Shown one piece after another: positions 34,980-44,112 of a stretch of DNA of 64,000 nt (its first letter is position 1; every line of letters starts with the position of its first letter). The stretch is from the NCBI GenBank assembly GCA_019634635.1, contig JAHCBB010000003.1, positions 1 to 64,000 of the forward strand, written 5' to 3'. The notes under the pieces were generated by a model that had not been told where the DNA came from, did not search any database, and saw only the letters and a program-made list of their open reading frames with translations. The position numbers and the translations under genes are program-made. The DNA is from Verrucomicrobiia bacterium (GTDB taxonomy: Bacteria; Verrucomicrobiota; Verrucomicrobiia; Limisphaerales; UBA9464).

Positions 34980-36455
34980 TCATTCGTCGCCGTACAGCAC
35001 CCAGGTATCCTTGCTGCCGCCGCCCTGGGAGGAGTTGACGATCAGGGAGCCCTTGCGCAGGGCGACCCGGGTGAGCCCGCCGGGAACAATCACGATCTTC
35101 TCGCCGTAGAGGATGAACGGACGCAGATCCACGTGGCGTCCCTCGAAGTCCCCGTTGCCAACGTGCGTGGGGTGGCGCGACAGGGAGACCATGGGCTGGG
35201 CCACAAAGTTGCGCGGGTCGGCCTCAATTTTCTTCCGGTATTCCTCGAGCTCCTGCCGGCTGGCCTTGGGGCCCATCAGGATGCCGTAGCCGCCCGATTC
35301 GTTGGCCGCCTTGACCACCAGCTGGTCGAGGTGCTCCAGGATGTACTGGCGGTCCGAGTCCTCGTTGGCAAGGTAGGTCGGCACATTGTCAATCAGCGGC
35401 TCCTGATCGAGGTAGTATTTGATCATGCGCGGCACGAAGTAGTACATCACCTTGTCATCCGCGATGCCGGTCCCGATCGAGTTTGCCAGCGAAATGTTGC
35501 CCGCACGGTAGGCGTTCACGAGCCCGGGAACCCCCAGCATCGAGTCGCGCCGGAAAACGGTCGGGTCAATGAAGTCGTCGTCAATGCGCCGGTAGATGAC
35601 ATGCACCGGTTGGAGACCCTGCGTGGTGCGCATGTACACCCGTGCATCCCGCACGACGAGGTCCCGCCCCTCCACGATCTCGATGCCCATCTGCCGGGCA
35701 AGGTACGTGTGCTCGAAATAGGCGCTGTTGTACGCTCCCGGGGTGAGCAGGACCACGGTGGGGTCCGGCACACCGGCCGGTCCGATGTATTGCAGCATCC
35801 GCAGCAGTTCCTGCGGGTAGTGCTCGACCGGTTGCACCCCCACCTGCTCGAACATGGCCGGAAAAGTCCGCTTCATGGCGCCCCGGTTTTCGAGCACGTA
35901 GCTCACGCCGCTCGGGCACCGGGCATTGTCCTCAAGGACCAGGTAGCGGCCGTCATCGCCCCGGATGAGGTCCGAACCGCAGATGTGGATGTAGATGTCC
36001 CTGGGGACGTTGAAATTGATGAATTCGCGCCGGAAATGTTTGCCCGAGAGCACATACAGTGGCGGCACGACGCCGTCCTTCAGGATGCGCTGCTCATGGT
36101 AGATGTCGTGCAGGAACAGGTTCAGCGCGGTGATCCGCTGGGCGAGCCCCCGCTCGAGAAGATCCCATTCGTGTGCCGGAATGATGCGCGGCACAAGGTC
36201 GAACGGGAAGATCCGCTCGGCGCCCTTGGAGTCCCCGTAGACGTTGAAAGTGATCCCCTGGCGCAGGAATGCGAGGTCCACGGCCTGCCGCTTGCGGTCG
36301 AAGTCATCCTGGGGGAGCCGCGCGAAGCATTGCTGAAACCGACGGTAGTGCGGGCGCACCTCACCGTCCTGGGTGAACATCTCGTCGAAGAAGGCCTCGG
36401 GGGCGTACCGATGCAGCACGACCTCATTGCACGGTGTTCCCGGATTCCGGTTCAA
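34980..36455 (-). CDS. circularly permuted type 2 ATP-grasp protein
   Basis: A 491-residue protein of the circularly permuted ATP-grasp family (DUF404/DUF407), predicted to form peptide or amide bonds at the cost of ATP. Recognisable are AFDEMF-like [37 protein letters not shown] (cited in parts), [30 protein letters not shown] (in parts: [11 protein letters not shown]), [30 protein letters not shown] and [11 protein letters not shown]. Length fits the family (450-500). The start is uncertain: TTG at 36455 gives the longest frame, and a GTG at 36419 ([11 protein letters not shown]) is also plausible. First gene of the four-gene operon with alpha-E, pfkA and transglutaminase. Confidence 0.93.
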   Translation of the reverse strand: MNRNPGTPCNEVVLHRYAPEAFFDEMFTQDGEVRPHYRRFQQCFARLPQDDFDRKRQAVDLAFLRQGITFNVYGDSKGAERIFPFDLVPRIIPAHEWDLLERGLAQRITALNLFLHDIYHEQRILKDGVVPPLYVLSGKHFRREFINFNVPRDIYIHICGSDLIRGDDGRYLVLEDNARCPSGVSYVLENRGAMKRTFPAMFEQVGVQPVEHYPQELLRMLQYIGPAGVPDPTVVLLTPGAYNSAYFEHTYLARQMGIEIVEGRDLVVRDARVYMRTTQGLQPVHVIYRRIDDDFIDPTVFRRDSMLGVPGLVNAYRAGNISLANSIGTGIADDKVMYYFVPRMIKYYLDQEPLIDNVPTYLANEDSDRQYILEHLDQLVVKAANESGGYGILMGPKASRQELEEYRKKIEADPRNFVAQPMVSLSRHPTHVGNGDFEGRHVDLRPFILYGEKIVIVPGGLTRVALRKGSLIVNSSQGGGSKDTWVLYGDE

Positions 36456-36551
36456 GCTTCAAGTCCGCAAAACCCACGCCGGCCGCATGGCCTGATTTCA
36501 TGAGTTCCGGCGCCGGCATGAATCCCCCGCATGGCCGCCGGCCCGGGCGGG

Positions 36552-38705
36552 TCAGGCGGGCAGGGGAAACCGGGCGGTGAGATCCCGGACGCGCTCCCGA
36601 ACCTGACGGGCGGTGGCGGCGCTGCCCACATCGAGCAGCACCTCGCTGATCATGTCGGCGACGGCCGCCATCTCGGGCTCGCGCATGCCGCGCGTGGTGA
36701 CCGCGGGGGTCCCGAGCCGGACGCCGGAGGCCTCGAACGGCGATCGGGTTTCGAACGGGATGGTGTTCTTGTTGGTGGTGATGCCCGCCTCGTCGAGGGC
36801 CAGCTGCGACTGCTTGCCCGTGAGGTCCCGGGCGCCGACATCCACGAGCATCAGGTGGTTGTCCGTGCCGCCGGAGACCAGGCGAAACCCGTTGCGCGAC
36901 ATGCCCTCGGCGAGGGCGCGGGCGTTGGCGACGACCTGACGCTGGTAGGCGGCGAACGCCGGCTGAAGCGCCTCCTGGAAGCAGATGGCCTTGGCGGCAA
37001 TCACGTGCATGAGGGGCCCCCCCTGGATGCCGGGGAAGGTCTGGGAATCCACCGCCCGGGCATGTCTGGCTTTGCACAGGATCAGCCCGCCCCGCGGGCC
37101 GCGCAGGGTCTTGTGCGTGGTGGTGGTGACAAAATCGGCATGCGGCACGGGGCTGGGATGGATCCCGGCGGCGACCAGTCCCGCGATGTGGGCGATGTCG
37201 GCGAGGAGCAGGGCGCCGACCTCGACGGCGATCGCGCCCATCCGCTCAAAGTCAATGACCCGGGAGTAGGCGGAGGCGCCCACGGTGATCATGCGCGGAC
37301 GGTGCGCCCGGGCAAGGGCGGCGAGTTGGTCGTAGTCAATCCGCTCGTCTTCACGCCGCACGCCGTAATGGACGATTTCGAAGAACTTGCCGGAAAAGTT
37401 GGCCTTGTTGCCGTGGGTGAGGTGGCCACCGTGCGACAGATCCATCGTCAGGAGGCGATCGCCCGGTTTCAGCATGGCGAAGTAGACCGCCATGTTGGCC
37501 CCCGAGCCGGAGTGGGGCTGGACGTTGGCGTGTTCGGCGCCGAACAGGGCGCGGGCCCGGTCAATGGCCAACTGTTCGGCGACATCCACATGCTCACAGC
37601 CACCGTACCAGCGCCGCGACGGGTAGCCTTCGGCGTACTTGTTGGTGAGCACGCTTCCCTGGGCCTCCATCACGGCGCGGCTCGTGAAATTTTCCGACGC
37701 GATGAGTTCAATGTTCTCCCGTTGCCGGCGCGCTTCGCGAGCGACGACTTCCGCGATCGCCGGATCCACGGCGGCCATTCCGGCTCCCGGCGTCCCCTCG
37801 GATTCCAAGCTCCGGACCCGCCGCTCGTGGCGGCCCCCGGCGAATGGAGCCAGGAGAAACGCCTCAAGGATTCGTGCGGCATCCGGAGGGGCGGTCGTCC
37901 GCGCCCCGAGGCAAAGTACATTTGCATCGTTATGCTCACGGGCCAGGGCGGCGGTCTCGGGCGTCGTGGCGAGGGCGGCGCGGATCCCGGGAACCTTGTT
38001 GGCCGCAATGCTCATGCCGATGCCGGTCCCGCAGCAGAGCAGGCCAAGATCGGCCGCGCCGCGGGTGATTTCCCCGGCCACCTTCCGTGCATACTCCGGA
38101 TAGTCCGACGGATCCGGATCATGGGTGCCAAGGTCGTGCACCGTGAGGCCCTGGTCCTCAAGCATCCGGACCAGTGCCTGTTTGAGGGGGAGCCCTGCGT
38201 GGTCCGATCCGGCCGCGATGGCGAGACCGACGCGCGGTGCCGCGGCGGCGGCGGGTTCGTCGAGGTGTTTGATCATGAAATCAATGCTTTGCTGGATCTG
38301 GTCGCGACAGACGAGGTAGCCCTCCATGGGCCCCCCGATGGGATCCGGAATGTCTCCGGGGCCGTCGGGATCGAACCCGCCCAGAAGGTACGTTCGCCCC
38401 ACCGTTTCGGGATACAGATACTGGATTCCTTCGACGTGGCTGCGGGTGAGGCCGCAGATCACGTCGGCCGCGCGGGCCGTCTCCCCGGTCAACATGCGGG
38501 ACCGGTGACCGGAAATGTCGAGTCCGCAGGCCTGCATGGCTCCAACAGCATGGGGGCTGGGGGGCTGGCCGTTTACCGCACCGATGCCTGCGGAAAGGAC
38601 GCGCCAGCCGCCCATTCCAAGCCTGTTGAGGGCCCGGCGGGCGAGCGCCTCCGCCATCGGGGAGCGGCAAGTGTTGCCAGTGCAAACGAACAGCAGGGTC
38701 TTCAT
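36552..38705 (-). CDS. fusion of LMW phosphatase, ribose-5-phosphate isomerase B and serine hydroxymethyltransferase
   Basis: One uninterrupted frame of 717 residues holds three complete enzymes. Residues 1-150: low-molecular-weight protein tyrosine phosphatase, with the P-loop CTGNTCRS at 8-15 and the acidic DPIGG near 121. Residues 158-290: RpiB, which interconverts ribose and ribulose 5-phosphate ([35 protein letters not shown]). Residues 310-717: SHMT (glyA), which moves a one-carbon unit between serine and tetrahydrofolate ([25 protein letters not shown], cofactor lysine K532 in [14 protein letters not shown]). The SHMT part starts with a methionine (M310, at 37778) preceded by GGGAG, so it could also be translated on its own as a 408-residue enzyme. 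The outer start is the ATG at 38705; an earlier ATG adds 15 residues unlike the family. An authentic fusion or an overlooked frameshift is discussed in the findings. Confidence 0.9.
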   Translation of the reverse strand: MKTLLFVCTGNTCRSPMAEALARRALNRLGMGGWRVLSAGIGAVNGQPPSPHAVGAMQACGLDISGHRSRMLTGETARAADVICGLTRSHVEGIQYLYPETVGRTYLLGGFDPDGPGDIPDPIGGPMEGYLVCRDQIQQSIDFMIKHLDEPAAAAAPRVGLAIAAGSDHAGLPLKQALVRMLEDQGLTVHDLGTHDPDPSDYPEYARKVAGEITRGAADLGLLCCGTGIGMSIAANKVPGIRAALATTPETAALAREHNDANVLCLGARTTAPPDAARILEAFLLAPFAGGRHERRVRSLESEGTPGAGMAAVDPAIAEVVAREARRQRENIELIASENFTSRAVMEAQGSVLTNKYAEGYPSRRWYGGCEHVDVAEQLAIDRARALFGAEHANVQPHSGSGANMAVYFAMLKPGDRLLTMDLSHGGHLTHGNKANFSGKFFEIVHYGVRREDERIDYDQLAALARAHRPRMITVGASAYSRVIDFERMGAIAVEVGALLLADIAHIAGLVAAGIHPSPVPHADFVTTTTHKTLRGPRGGLILCKARHARAVDSQTFPGIQGGPLMHVIAAKAICFQEALQPAFAAYQRQVVANARALAEGMSRNGFRLVSGGTDNHLMLVDVGARDLTGKQSQLALDEAGITTNKNTIPFETRSPFEASGVRLGTPAVTTRGMREPEMAAVADMISEVLLDVGSAATARQVRERVRDLTARFPLPA

Positions 38706-39146
38706 TCCACCACGGACCCGGAAACTGGGTTTCCTACGTTCAATGGTCAACGGCCGATTGGCATCGGCCCGGTTGGCGTAGGGTCTGGAACGGACCCGTC
38801 TCGTCTGCAGCCGGACTGGCAGCCCGTCCAGGATTCCCTTCGTCGAAGATGGCGGCCGGTGGCCCGAGCCCGTTCGAGAAAAGGCTCGCCCTGCCGATGT
38901 CGCATTGATTCACTCCTCGAGAACCTCTGCTCTCCGCCGACCCAGTTCGGTAAAAGTCCGTCGCGCGATGTGCCGTGGAGACTCGGTGCGCCGCATCAGC
39001 CGAATGATTCCAAGTCGCAACCTATTTATGCAGCCTGAAATCCGCCGGTCTGCCTCATTGCGGTCTGCGCGGAGCCTGCCTGAGATGACGCTGTGGCGTG
39101 GCCGGGGATTGCTGTCCCGGAATGGGACGCGTGAAGGGGGGGGCGG
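38706..39146. other. intergenic gap, no gene seen
   Basis: I see no coding frame with recognisable content in this 441-base divergent gap. It must contain the promoters of both neighbours. The stretch near 39004-39050 is locally AT-rich (CAACCTATTTATGC), which could hold the promoter of the plus-strand gene, but I found no matching -35 at the right distance. Confidence 0.4.
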
Positions 39147-42100
39147 ATGAAACGGGGGTCCATGCTGCTGGCGGTCCTGGCGGTGCTGGTCGTCCTGGGG
39201 TGGGCGGGGGCGCTTCGGGCGCAGACCGTGGGGCCTGCGGACGTGGTGGTGGACCTCGGGGCGTCTGTGTCGTCCGGTGCACCGCACATCCGGCTGTCCT
39301 GGTCCCAACGACTTCAATCCAACATCACCGCCCAGCGCCTCCACCGGCGCGTGAAGGGCGGCCCGACCTGGGGGATGCTTGCAGATCTCGGGGTCGCCGC
39401 CACCTCGTTTGCCGACGCCTCGGCCGCCCCCAACGTGGAGTACGAGTATTGGCTGGAACGTCGGTTGAGTCCGGGCTCCTCAGGCTCCATGCCGTCACCC
39501 GCCCTGGGGTACTTGAGCGCCGGGTTCAACGTGCCGCCGACGACGGCGCGGGGCATCCTCCTTCTGGTCATCGAATCGGGCCTGACCGTGCCGCTGGCAT
39601 CGGAGATTCACGAACTGGAAAGGGATCTGGCGGGTGACGGGTGGGGTGTCGAGCGGATTGTGGTCTCCCGGACGGATGGCGTTCCCGCCGTGAAGGCGCG
39701 GATCCAGGCGGCCTACCGGGCCAGGCCGTCGGAGGTCCGGATGGTCTACCTGCTGGGGCGCGTGCCGGTTCCCTACTCCGGCGATCTTTGCCCGGATGGT
39801 CATTCGAATCATCGGGGGGCTTGGCCGGCGGATGGTTACTACGGCGAGATGGACGGCATCTGGACCGATACTCTCGTGAACCAGCGGGGATCGGCTGACC
39901 CGCGAAATCATAATGTGCCGGGTGACGGGAAGTTTGATGCGTCCGTCTTCCCCAGCGCGCTGGAGCTGGCCGTCGGGCGTGTGGATCTTTCTGCAATGAA
40001 GAAGGCACCTTCGGCTTCGGTGTCGGAGGTGGACCTGCTGCGGCGGTATCTGGCCCGGGCGCACCGGTACCGTCACCGGATGGCGCCGTACGGGGCGATT
40101 CCGAGGCGCTCGTTGATTCGCGACGGGTTGCCCCAGTATCTGACCGGGATGACGGGCTGGCACTGGGCCTATTCCGTGCTCGGGCGTCCCCCGGCGGTGA
40201 CGCTCGATGTCGTGCCGGCGGATCAGTGGTTTTCCAGTGCTTATGCCGGTGGACGCGACTACCTGGTGGGGTATCTCGGTGGCTTCGGCTCCCGCGAAGG
40301 CATTTCGGGCGGAGGAACCACGGCCGACTTCGGAACCCGGCCGAGCCGGGCGGTCTTCCTGGCACTGTTTGGCAGCTATTTTGGCGACTGGGACACCCCC
40401 GACAACCTGATGCGTGCCGTCCTGGCGGGAAACGCCGACGGCACTTCGCTGGGGCTCGCGGCGATCTGGGCCGGCACCCCCACCTATTTCATGCATTCCA
40501 TGGGCATGGGCGAGACGGTTGGATTGGCCGTCCGCGCCTCCCAGAATGCGGCACTTTCTGGCGGGACTTCGCTGGCTCCTGGCGGCCCGCGCTGGGGTCC
40601 GTATCCACCGCTCAGTGGCACGCACACAGGGCTGATGGGTGACCCCGCCTTGCGCCTCCACATGGTGGAGCCCCCGCGTTCACTGGCAGCATCCAGCGCT
40701 GACGGTCGCGTGGTGTTGTCGTGGAAGGCCTCCACCGAGCCCGGGCTCGCCGGGTATCATGTGTTTCGCTCAACGTCGCCGCTGGGGCCATTCTCGAGTG
40801 TGACCCCGAGTCCGCTGGCCGCTGCATCGTATCAGGAGGCGGCACCGGTGGGGCAGACGTACACCTATCTCGTGAAGAACCTGGTCCTTGAGCGGACCCC
40901 GGGCGGGACCTACTTCAATCTCAGCCAGGGGACGGCGGTGACGATTCGCGTCGCGGGACCGGCTGCCCCTGAATCCAACCCGCCCCTGTCGTTCGAGCCG
41001 TTTCGGGTGGTCTGGCAGATCGGGCATGACGATGACCCGGCGGTTTCGCCCTACGCGCCGCACGACGAGTTTTCGATGGAGAACCGGCGTGCCGATTCGG
41101 AGCCGGGCGCGGTGACGCGGTTCCCGGGGGACCCGCTCTACCAAGCTTCGAACAATCCGGGGCCCGACGACCACTACTATTGCGCGGGGACGTACCCGGT
41201 GGGATTCAACGGGCTGCGGGAATCCCTCACCGTTCCCCATCAGGAGCCGTTCACAGCGTGGGAGCGGTCGCTGACCCATTCGGATCGTACGAACCGGGTT
41301 CATTTCATCCTGGGCGACGCCCAGGCGGACCCGACGGCGCGGCTGCGGTTGAACGTGGAGTTTTCGAGTTGCGGGTACTGGCTGTTGGCCCCGGTGAACC
41401 AGAAGGGGGCGGGATATGGGGCGCATGACCTCGTCATCCGATTCCGGAACGGAGCCGGGTCCGTTACCACGCTTTTTTCCAGCCGGCTCGATCGCCCTTC
41501 GCGGCTGGCGATGGAGTTCCCGGCCGGCGCGGTGGGTGCAACCGTCGGGGCCAATTCCATTGAACTGGTTCGCACCGGGCCTCTGGAGGCCGACAGGACC
41601 TACTGGCTCAATTTTGACTACCTCAACCTGGAGAGTTCCATCCCCAAGGCGGCCTTGGAGCCGTTCCGCGTGGCATGGCAGGTCGGAGTTGACGATGATC
41701 CGTCGCGGGAGCCCTACGCGCCCTATGGCGAGTTTTCGATGGAGAACGGACGTGCGGACCCGGCGCCGGGGGCCGTGACACGGCTTCCGGGAGACCCGTT
41801 GCATCAGGCGTCCGGCAATCCGGGTCCGGACGACGACTACTACTGCGCCGGGATCTACCCGGCGGGATTCAACGGGCTGCGACTTCCTCTTGACGTTCCG
41901 CAACAGGAGCCCTTCGCGGCTTGGGAACGTTCGCTGACCCATGCGGACCGCACCAACCGGGTTCATTTCATCCTGAGCGGTGCCCAGGCGAATCCGGGTT
42001 CCCGGCTTCGATTGAATCTGGAGTTCTCAAGCTGCGGGTATTGGCTGCGGGCCCCGATCAACCAGAAGGGGCCCGGGTATGGGCACCATGACGTGGTGAT

Positions 42101-42716
42101 CCGATTTCGGAACGGGGCGGGGATGGCCACCACGCTCTACTCGAACCGCCTCGATCGCCCGTCGCGACTCTCCATGGACGTTTCGTCCGGAGCAGTGGGC
42201 GCGACGGCGGGGGCGAACTCGATCGAACTGGTCCGCACCGGGCCCTTGGAGGCCGACCGGACCTACTGGTTGAATTTCGATTACCTCAACCTGGAGACCG
42301 CGGCCTCCCGTGGCGCAATTTCCGCGACGGGCGGCACGTCGCCGACTCCCGGGGAACGTCCACATCCCGGAGACGTCTTCTACGGGCCGTCGCCTCCCGG
42401 GGCGGCTCCGGGGACCGGAGTCCATTGCGGGGTGACCCGCGATGGGGAGGTCGAATACCTGACGATCACCTATGCGCGGCCTGATTCGCCTCGGCCCGAC
42501 CGCGAATATCGGGTGGAGGCCGGGAGCGATCTGCTCGACTGGTCGGACGCCGGGTTGATGGAAGTTGCGGTCTCCGATGGCAGCGGCGTCCAACGGGTCA
42601 CCGTTCGGGACCGGGTTCCGGTGTCTGAACAGGTGCAGCGGTTCATGAGAGTCGTGATCCTTGAAGGATCGCAGACCTTCGAGTTTCCGAGTCGTCGGGA
42701 CCAGGAACCAAGGTAG
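39147..42716 (+). CDS. large secreted protein, C25-like peptidase domain with duplicated C-terminal domain
   Basis: A 1189-residue exported protein with signal peptide (MKRGSMLLAVLAVLVVLGWAG, cleavage near LRA-QT). Residues 25-125 are a beta module. Residues 130-500 resemble the caspase/gingipain-like fold of peptidase family C25: LLLVIESGLTVPLASEIHEL, MVYLLGRVPVPYSGDL, CPDGHSNHRGAWPADGYYGEMDG (in parts) and YLGGFGSREG. The place where C25 enzymes keep their catalytic cysteine reads LALFGSYFGDWDTP, with no cysteine, so peptidase activity is doubtful. A fibronectin type III domain spans about 520-610. Two near-identical domains of 221 residues follow (616-836 and 837-1056; EPFRVVWQIGHDDDP, DHYYCAGTYPVGFNGL, RTYWLNFDYLNLE). 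The final 100 residues are a beta module. It is followed by a glucanase-like gene. Confidence 0.8.
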   Translation: MKRGSMLLAVLAVLVVLGWAGALRAQTVGPADVVVDLGASVSSGAPHIRLSWSQRLQSNITAQRLHRRVKGGPTWGMLADLGVAATSFADASAAPNVEYEYWLERRLSPGSSGSMPSPALGYLSAGFNVPPTTARGILLLVIESGLTVPLASEIHELERDLAGDGWGVERIVVSRTDGVPAVKARIQAAYRARPSEVRMVYLLGRVPVPYSGDLCPDGHSNHRGAWPADGYYGEMDGIWTDTLVNQRGSADPRNHNVPGDGKFDASVFPSALELAVGRVDLSAMKKAPSASVSEVDLLRRYLARAHRYRHRMAPYGAIPRRSLIRDGLPQYLTGMTGWHWAYSVLGRPPAVTLDVVPADQWFSSAYAGGRDYLVGYLGGFGSREGISGGGTTADFGTRPSRAVFLALFGSYFGDWDTPDNLMRAVLAGNADGTSLGLAAIWAGTPTYFMHSMGMGETVGLAVRASQNAALSGGTSLAPGGPRWGPYPPLSGTHTGLMGDPALRLHMVEPPRSLAASSADGRVVLSWKASTEPGLAGYHVFRSTSPLGPFSSVTPSPLAAASYQEAAPVGQTYTYLVKNLVLERTPGGTYFNLSQGTAVTIRVAGPAAPESNPPLSFEPFRVVWQIGHDDDPAVSPYAPHDEFSMENRRADSEPGAVTRFPGDPLYQASNNPGPDDHYYCAGTYPVGFNGLRESLTVPHQEPFTAWERSLTHSDRTNRVHFILGDAQADPTARLRLNVEFSSCGYWLLAPVNQKGAGYGAHDLVIRFRNGAGSVTTLFSSRLDRPSRLAMEFPAGAVGATVGANSIELVRTGPLEADRTYWLNFDYLNLESSIPKAALEPFRVAWQVGVDDDPSREPYAPYGEFSMENGRADPAPGAVTRLPGDPLHQASGNPGPDDDYYCAGIYPAGFNGLRLPLDVPQQEPFAAWERSLTHADRTNRVHFILSGAQANPGSRLRLNLEFSSCGYWLRAPINQKGPGYGHHDVVIRFRNGAGMATTLYSNRLDRPSRLSMDVSSGAVGATAGANSIELVRTGPLEADRTYWLNFDYLNLETAASRGAISATGGTSPTPGERPHPGDVFYGPSPPGAAPGTGVHCGVTRDGEVEYLTITYARPDSPRPDREYRVEAGSDLLDWSDAGLMEVAVSDGSGVQRVTVRDRVPVSEQVQRFMRVVILEGSQTFEFPSRRDQEPR
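40992..42300 (+). repeat. tandem duplication of a 221-residue domain
   Basis: Within the gene above, 40992-41654 and 41655-about 42300 encode two copies of the same domain and are also very similar at the DNA level (for example GACAGGACCTACTGG and GACCGGACCTACTGG, and a shared GTTCATTTCATCCTG). The high identity points to a fairly recent in-frame duplication. The domain may bind carbohydrate, but I do not recognise its family. Confidence 0.75.
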
Positions 42717-42785
42717 GTGGTTTTTTGCCGGGGGTGCTTCCGGGATCTCGTTGGCGTTTCCGGAAGATCCAGTAGGGTAGCGGCC

Positions 42786-44075
42786 ATGCACGGCTCGCGC
42801 TGGCTCCTGACCGGGTTGTCGAGCCTGGTCGTACTCACCGGGATCGTCCATGCCGAGACGGACGATGCGTTTCTGGAGCGCCTCCAAAAGGCAGCCTTTG
42901 GATACTTCTGGCACGAGGTCAATCCCGAGAACGGGCTGGTTCGGGATCGGTCCGCCCCGGGCGCGCCGTGTAGCATCGCCGCGGTGGGGTTTGGTCTGTC
43001 CGCGATCGTGATCGGGATTGAACGGGAGTGGGTGGACCGATCCACGGGCCGGCAGCGCGTGTTGCGGACCCTCGAAACGCTTGCCCGGGGACCCCAGGGT
43101 CCCGACCAGGACGGGATGATGGGGCACCGCGGTTGGTATTACCACTTTTTGGAGATGGATTCCGGACTGCGGGCGTGGCAGTGCGAACTCTCGTCCATGG
43201 ATACCGCGCTCCTCCTTGCGGGGGTCCTGGATGCGTCCCTGTTTTTTGAGGAGTCCCACCCCGGGGAGGCGCGCATCCGGACTCTCTCGCGGCAGCTGGT
43301 GGATCGCGTGGACTGGCAGTGGATGGCCAATGGCGAAGCCACGTTGACCATGGGGTGGCGCCCGGAGGCGGGATTTCTGGAGTCCCGTTGGCGGGGCTAC
43401 AACGAGGCGATGATCCTGTATTTGCTGGCGCTGGGTGCGTCCGCTGAGTCCGGGATCTCCTGGGAGGCGTGGACGTCGGGATATCGCTGGGAGACGCATT
43501 ACGGGCAGTCCTACGTCGTCTTTGCCCCGCTGTTTGGACATCAGTATTCGCATTGCTGGGTGGACTTCCGGGGAATTGCTGACGCTTACATGCGGCGCCG
43601 TGGGATCACCTACTTTGAGAACAGCCGGCGGGCCACACTGGCCCAACGGGCCTACTGCATCGGACAGTCCGCGCGTTTTCCGAACTACGGTCCCCTGGAA
43701 TGGGGACTGACGGCCTGCGACGGCCCGGACGGCTATGCCGCGCGGGGCGCCCCGCCTCCGGAGAACGACGACGGCACGCTCGCCCCGACCGCCGTGGGGG
43801 GATCACTTCCTTTTGCCCCGGAGGTGTGTCTGCCCACGCTTCGGGCGCTGGAGACGAATCACCGCGACCGGTTGTGGGGGCCCTATGGGTTTCGCGATGC
43901 CTTCAACCGGACACGCGATTGGTGGGCGACCGACACCCTGGGCATTGATCAGGGGGCCATCCTGTTGATGGCGGAGAATTACCGGACGGGTTCCGTGTGG
44001 AGGCGCATGAAGCGTGGCGGGGTCCTGGAACGCGGCCTGAAGCGGGCGGGGTTCGCGGAGGCGACGGGTCCGTGA
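42786..44075 (+). CDS. glucoamylase-domain (GH144-like) secreted enzyme
   Basis: A 429-residue exported protein with signal peptide (MHGSRWLLTGLSSLVVLTGIVHA-ET). The remainder is the Glycoamylase/PF10091 alpha-barrel domain used by GH144 endo-beta-1,2-glucanases and by the C-terminal part of cyclic glucan synthases: FLERLQKAAFGYFWHEVNPENGL (in parts), GFGLSAIVIGIE, HFLEMDSGLRAW, SSMDTALLLAGVL, RWRGYNEAMILYLLALG, YVVFAPLFGHQYSHCWVDFRG (in parts) and GLTACDGPDGYAARGAPP. The acidic residues E and D in these motifs fit the proposed catalytic site. A beta-glucan is the likely substrate. The ATG at 42786 opens the signal; upstream frame residues are unlike the family. It lies 69 bases after the large secreted protein. 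Confidence 0.88.
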   Translation: MHGSRWLLTGLSSLVVLTGIVHAETDDAFLERLQKAAFGYFWHEVNPENGLVRDRSAPGAPCSIAAVGFGLSAIVIGIEREWVDRSTGRQRVLRTLETLARGPQGPDQDGMMGHRGWYYHFLEMDSGLRAWQCELSSMDTALLLAGVLDASLFFEESHPGEARIRTLSRQLVDRVDWQWMANGEATLTMGWRPEAGFLESRWRGYNEAMILYLLALGASAESGISWEAWTSGYRWETHYGQSYVVFAPLFGHQYSHCWVDFRGIADAYMRRRGITYFENSRRATLAQRAYCIGQSARFPNYGPLEWGLTACDGPDGYAARGAPPPENDDGTLAPTAVGGSLPFAPEVCLPTLRALETNHRDRLWGPYGFRDAFNRTRDWWATDTLGIDQGAILLMAENYRTGSVWRRMKRGGVLERGLKRAGFAEATGP

Positions 44076-44112
44076 GCGGCCACGGTTTGGCCGGCCGATC
44101 CGGGGGGTGCCG

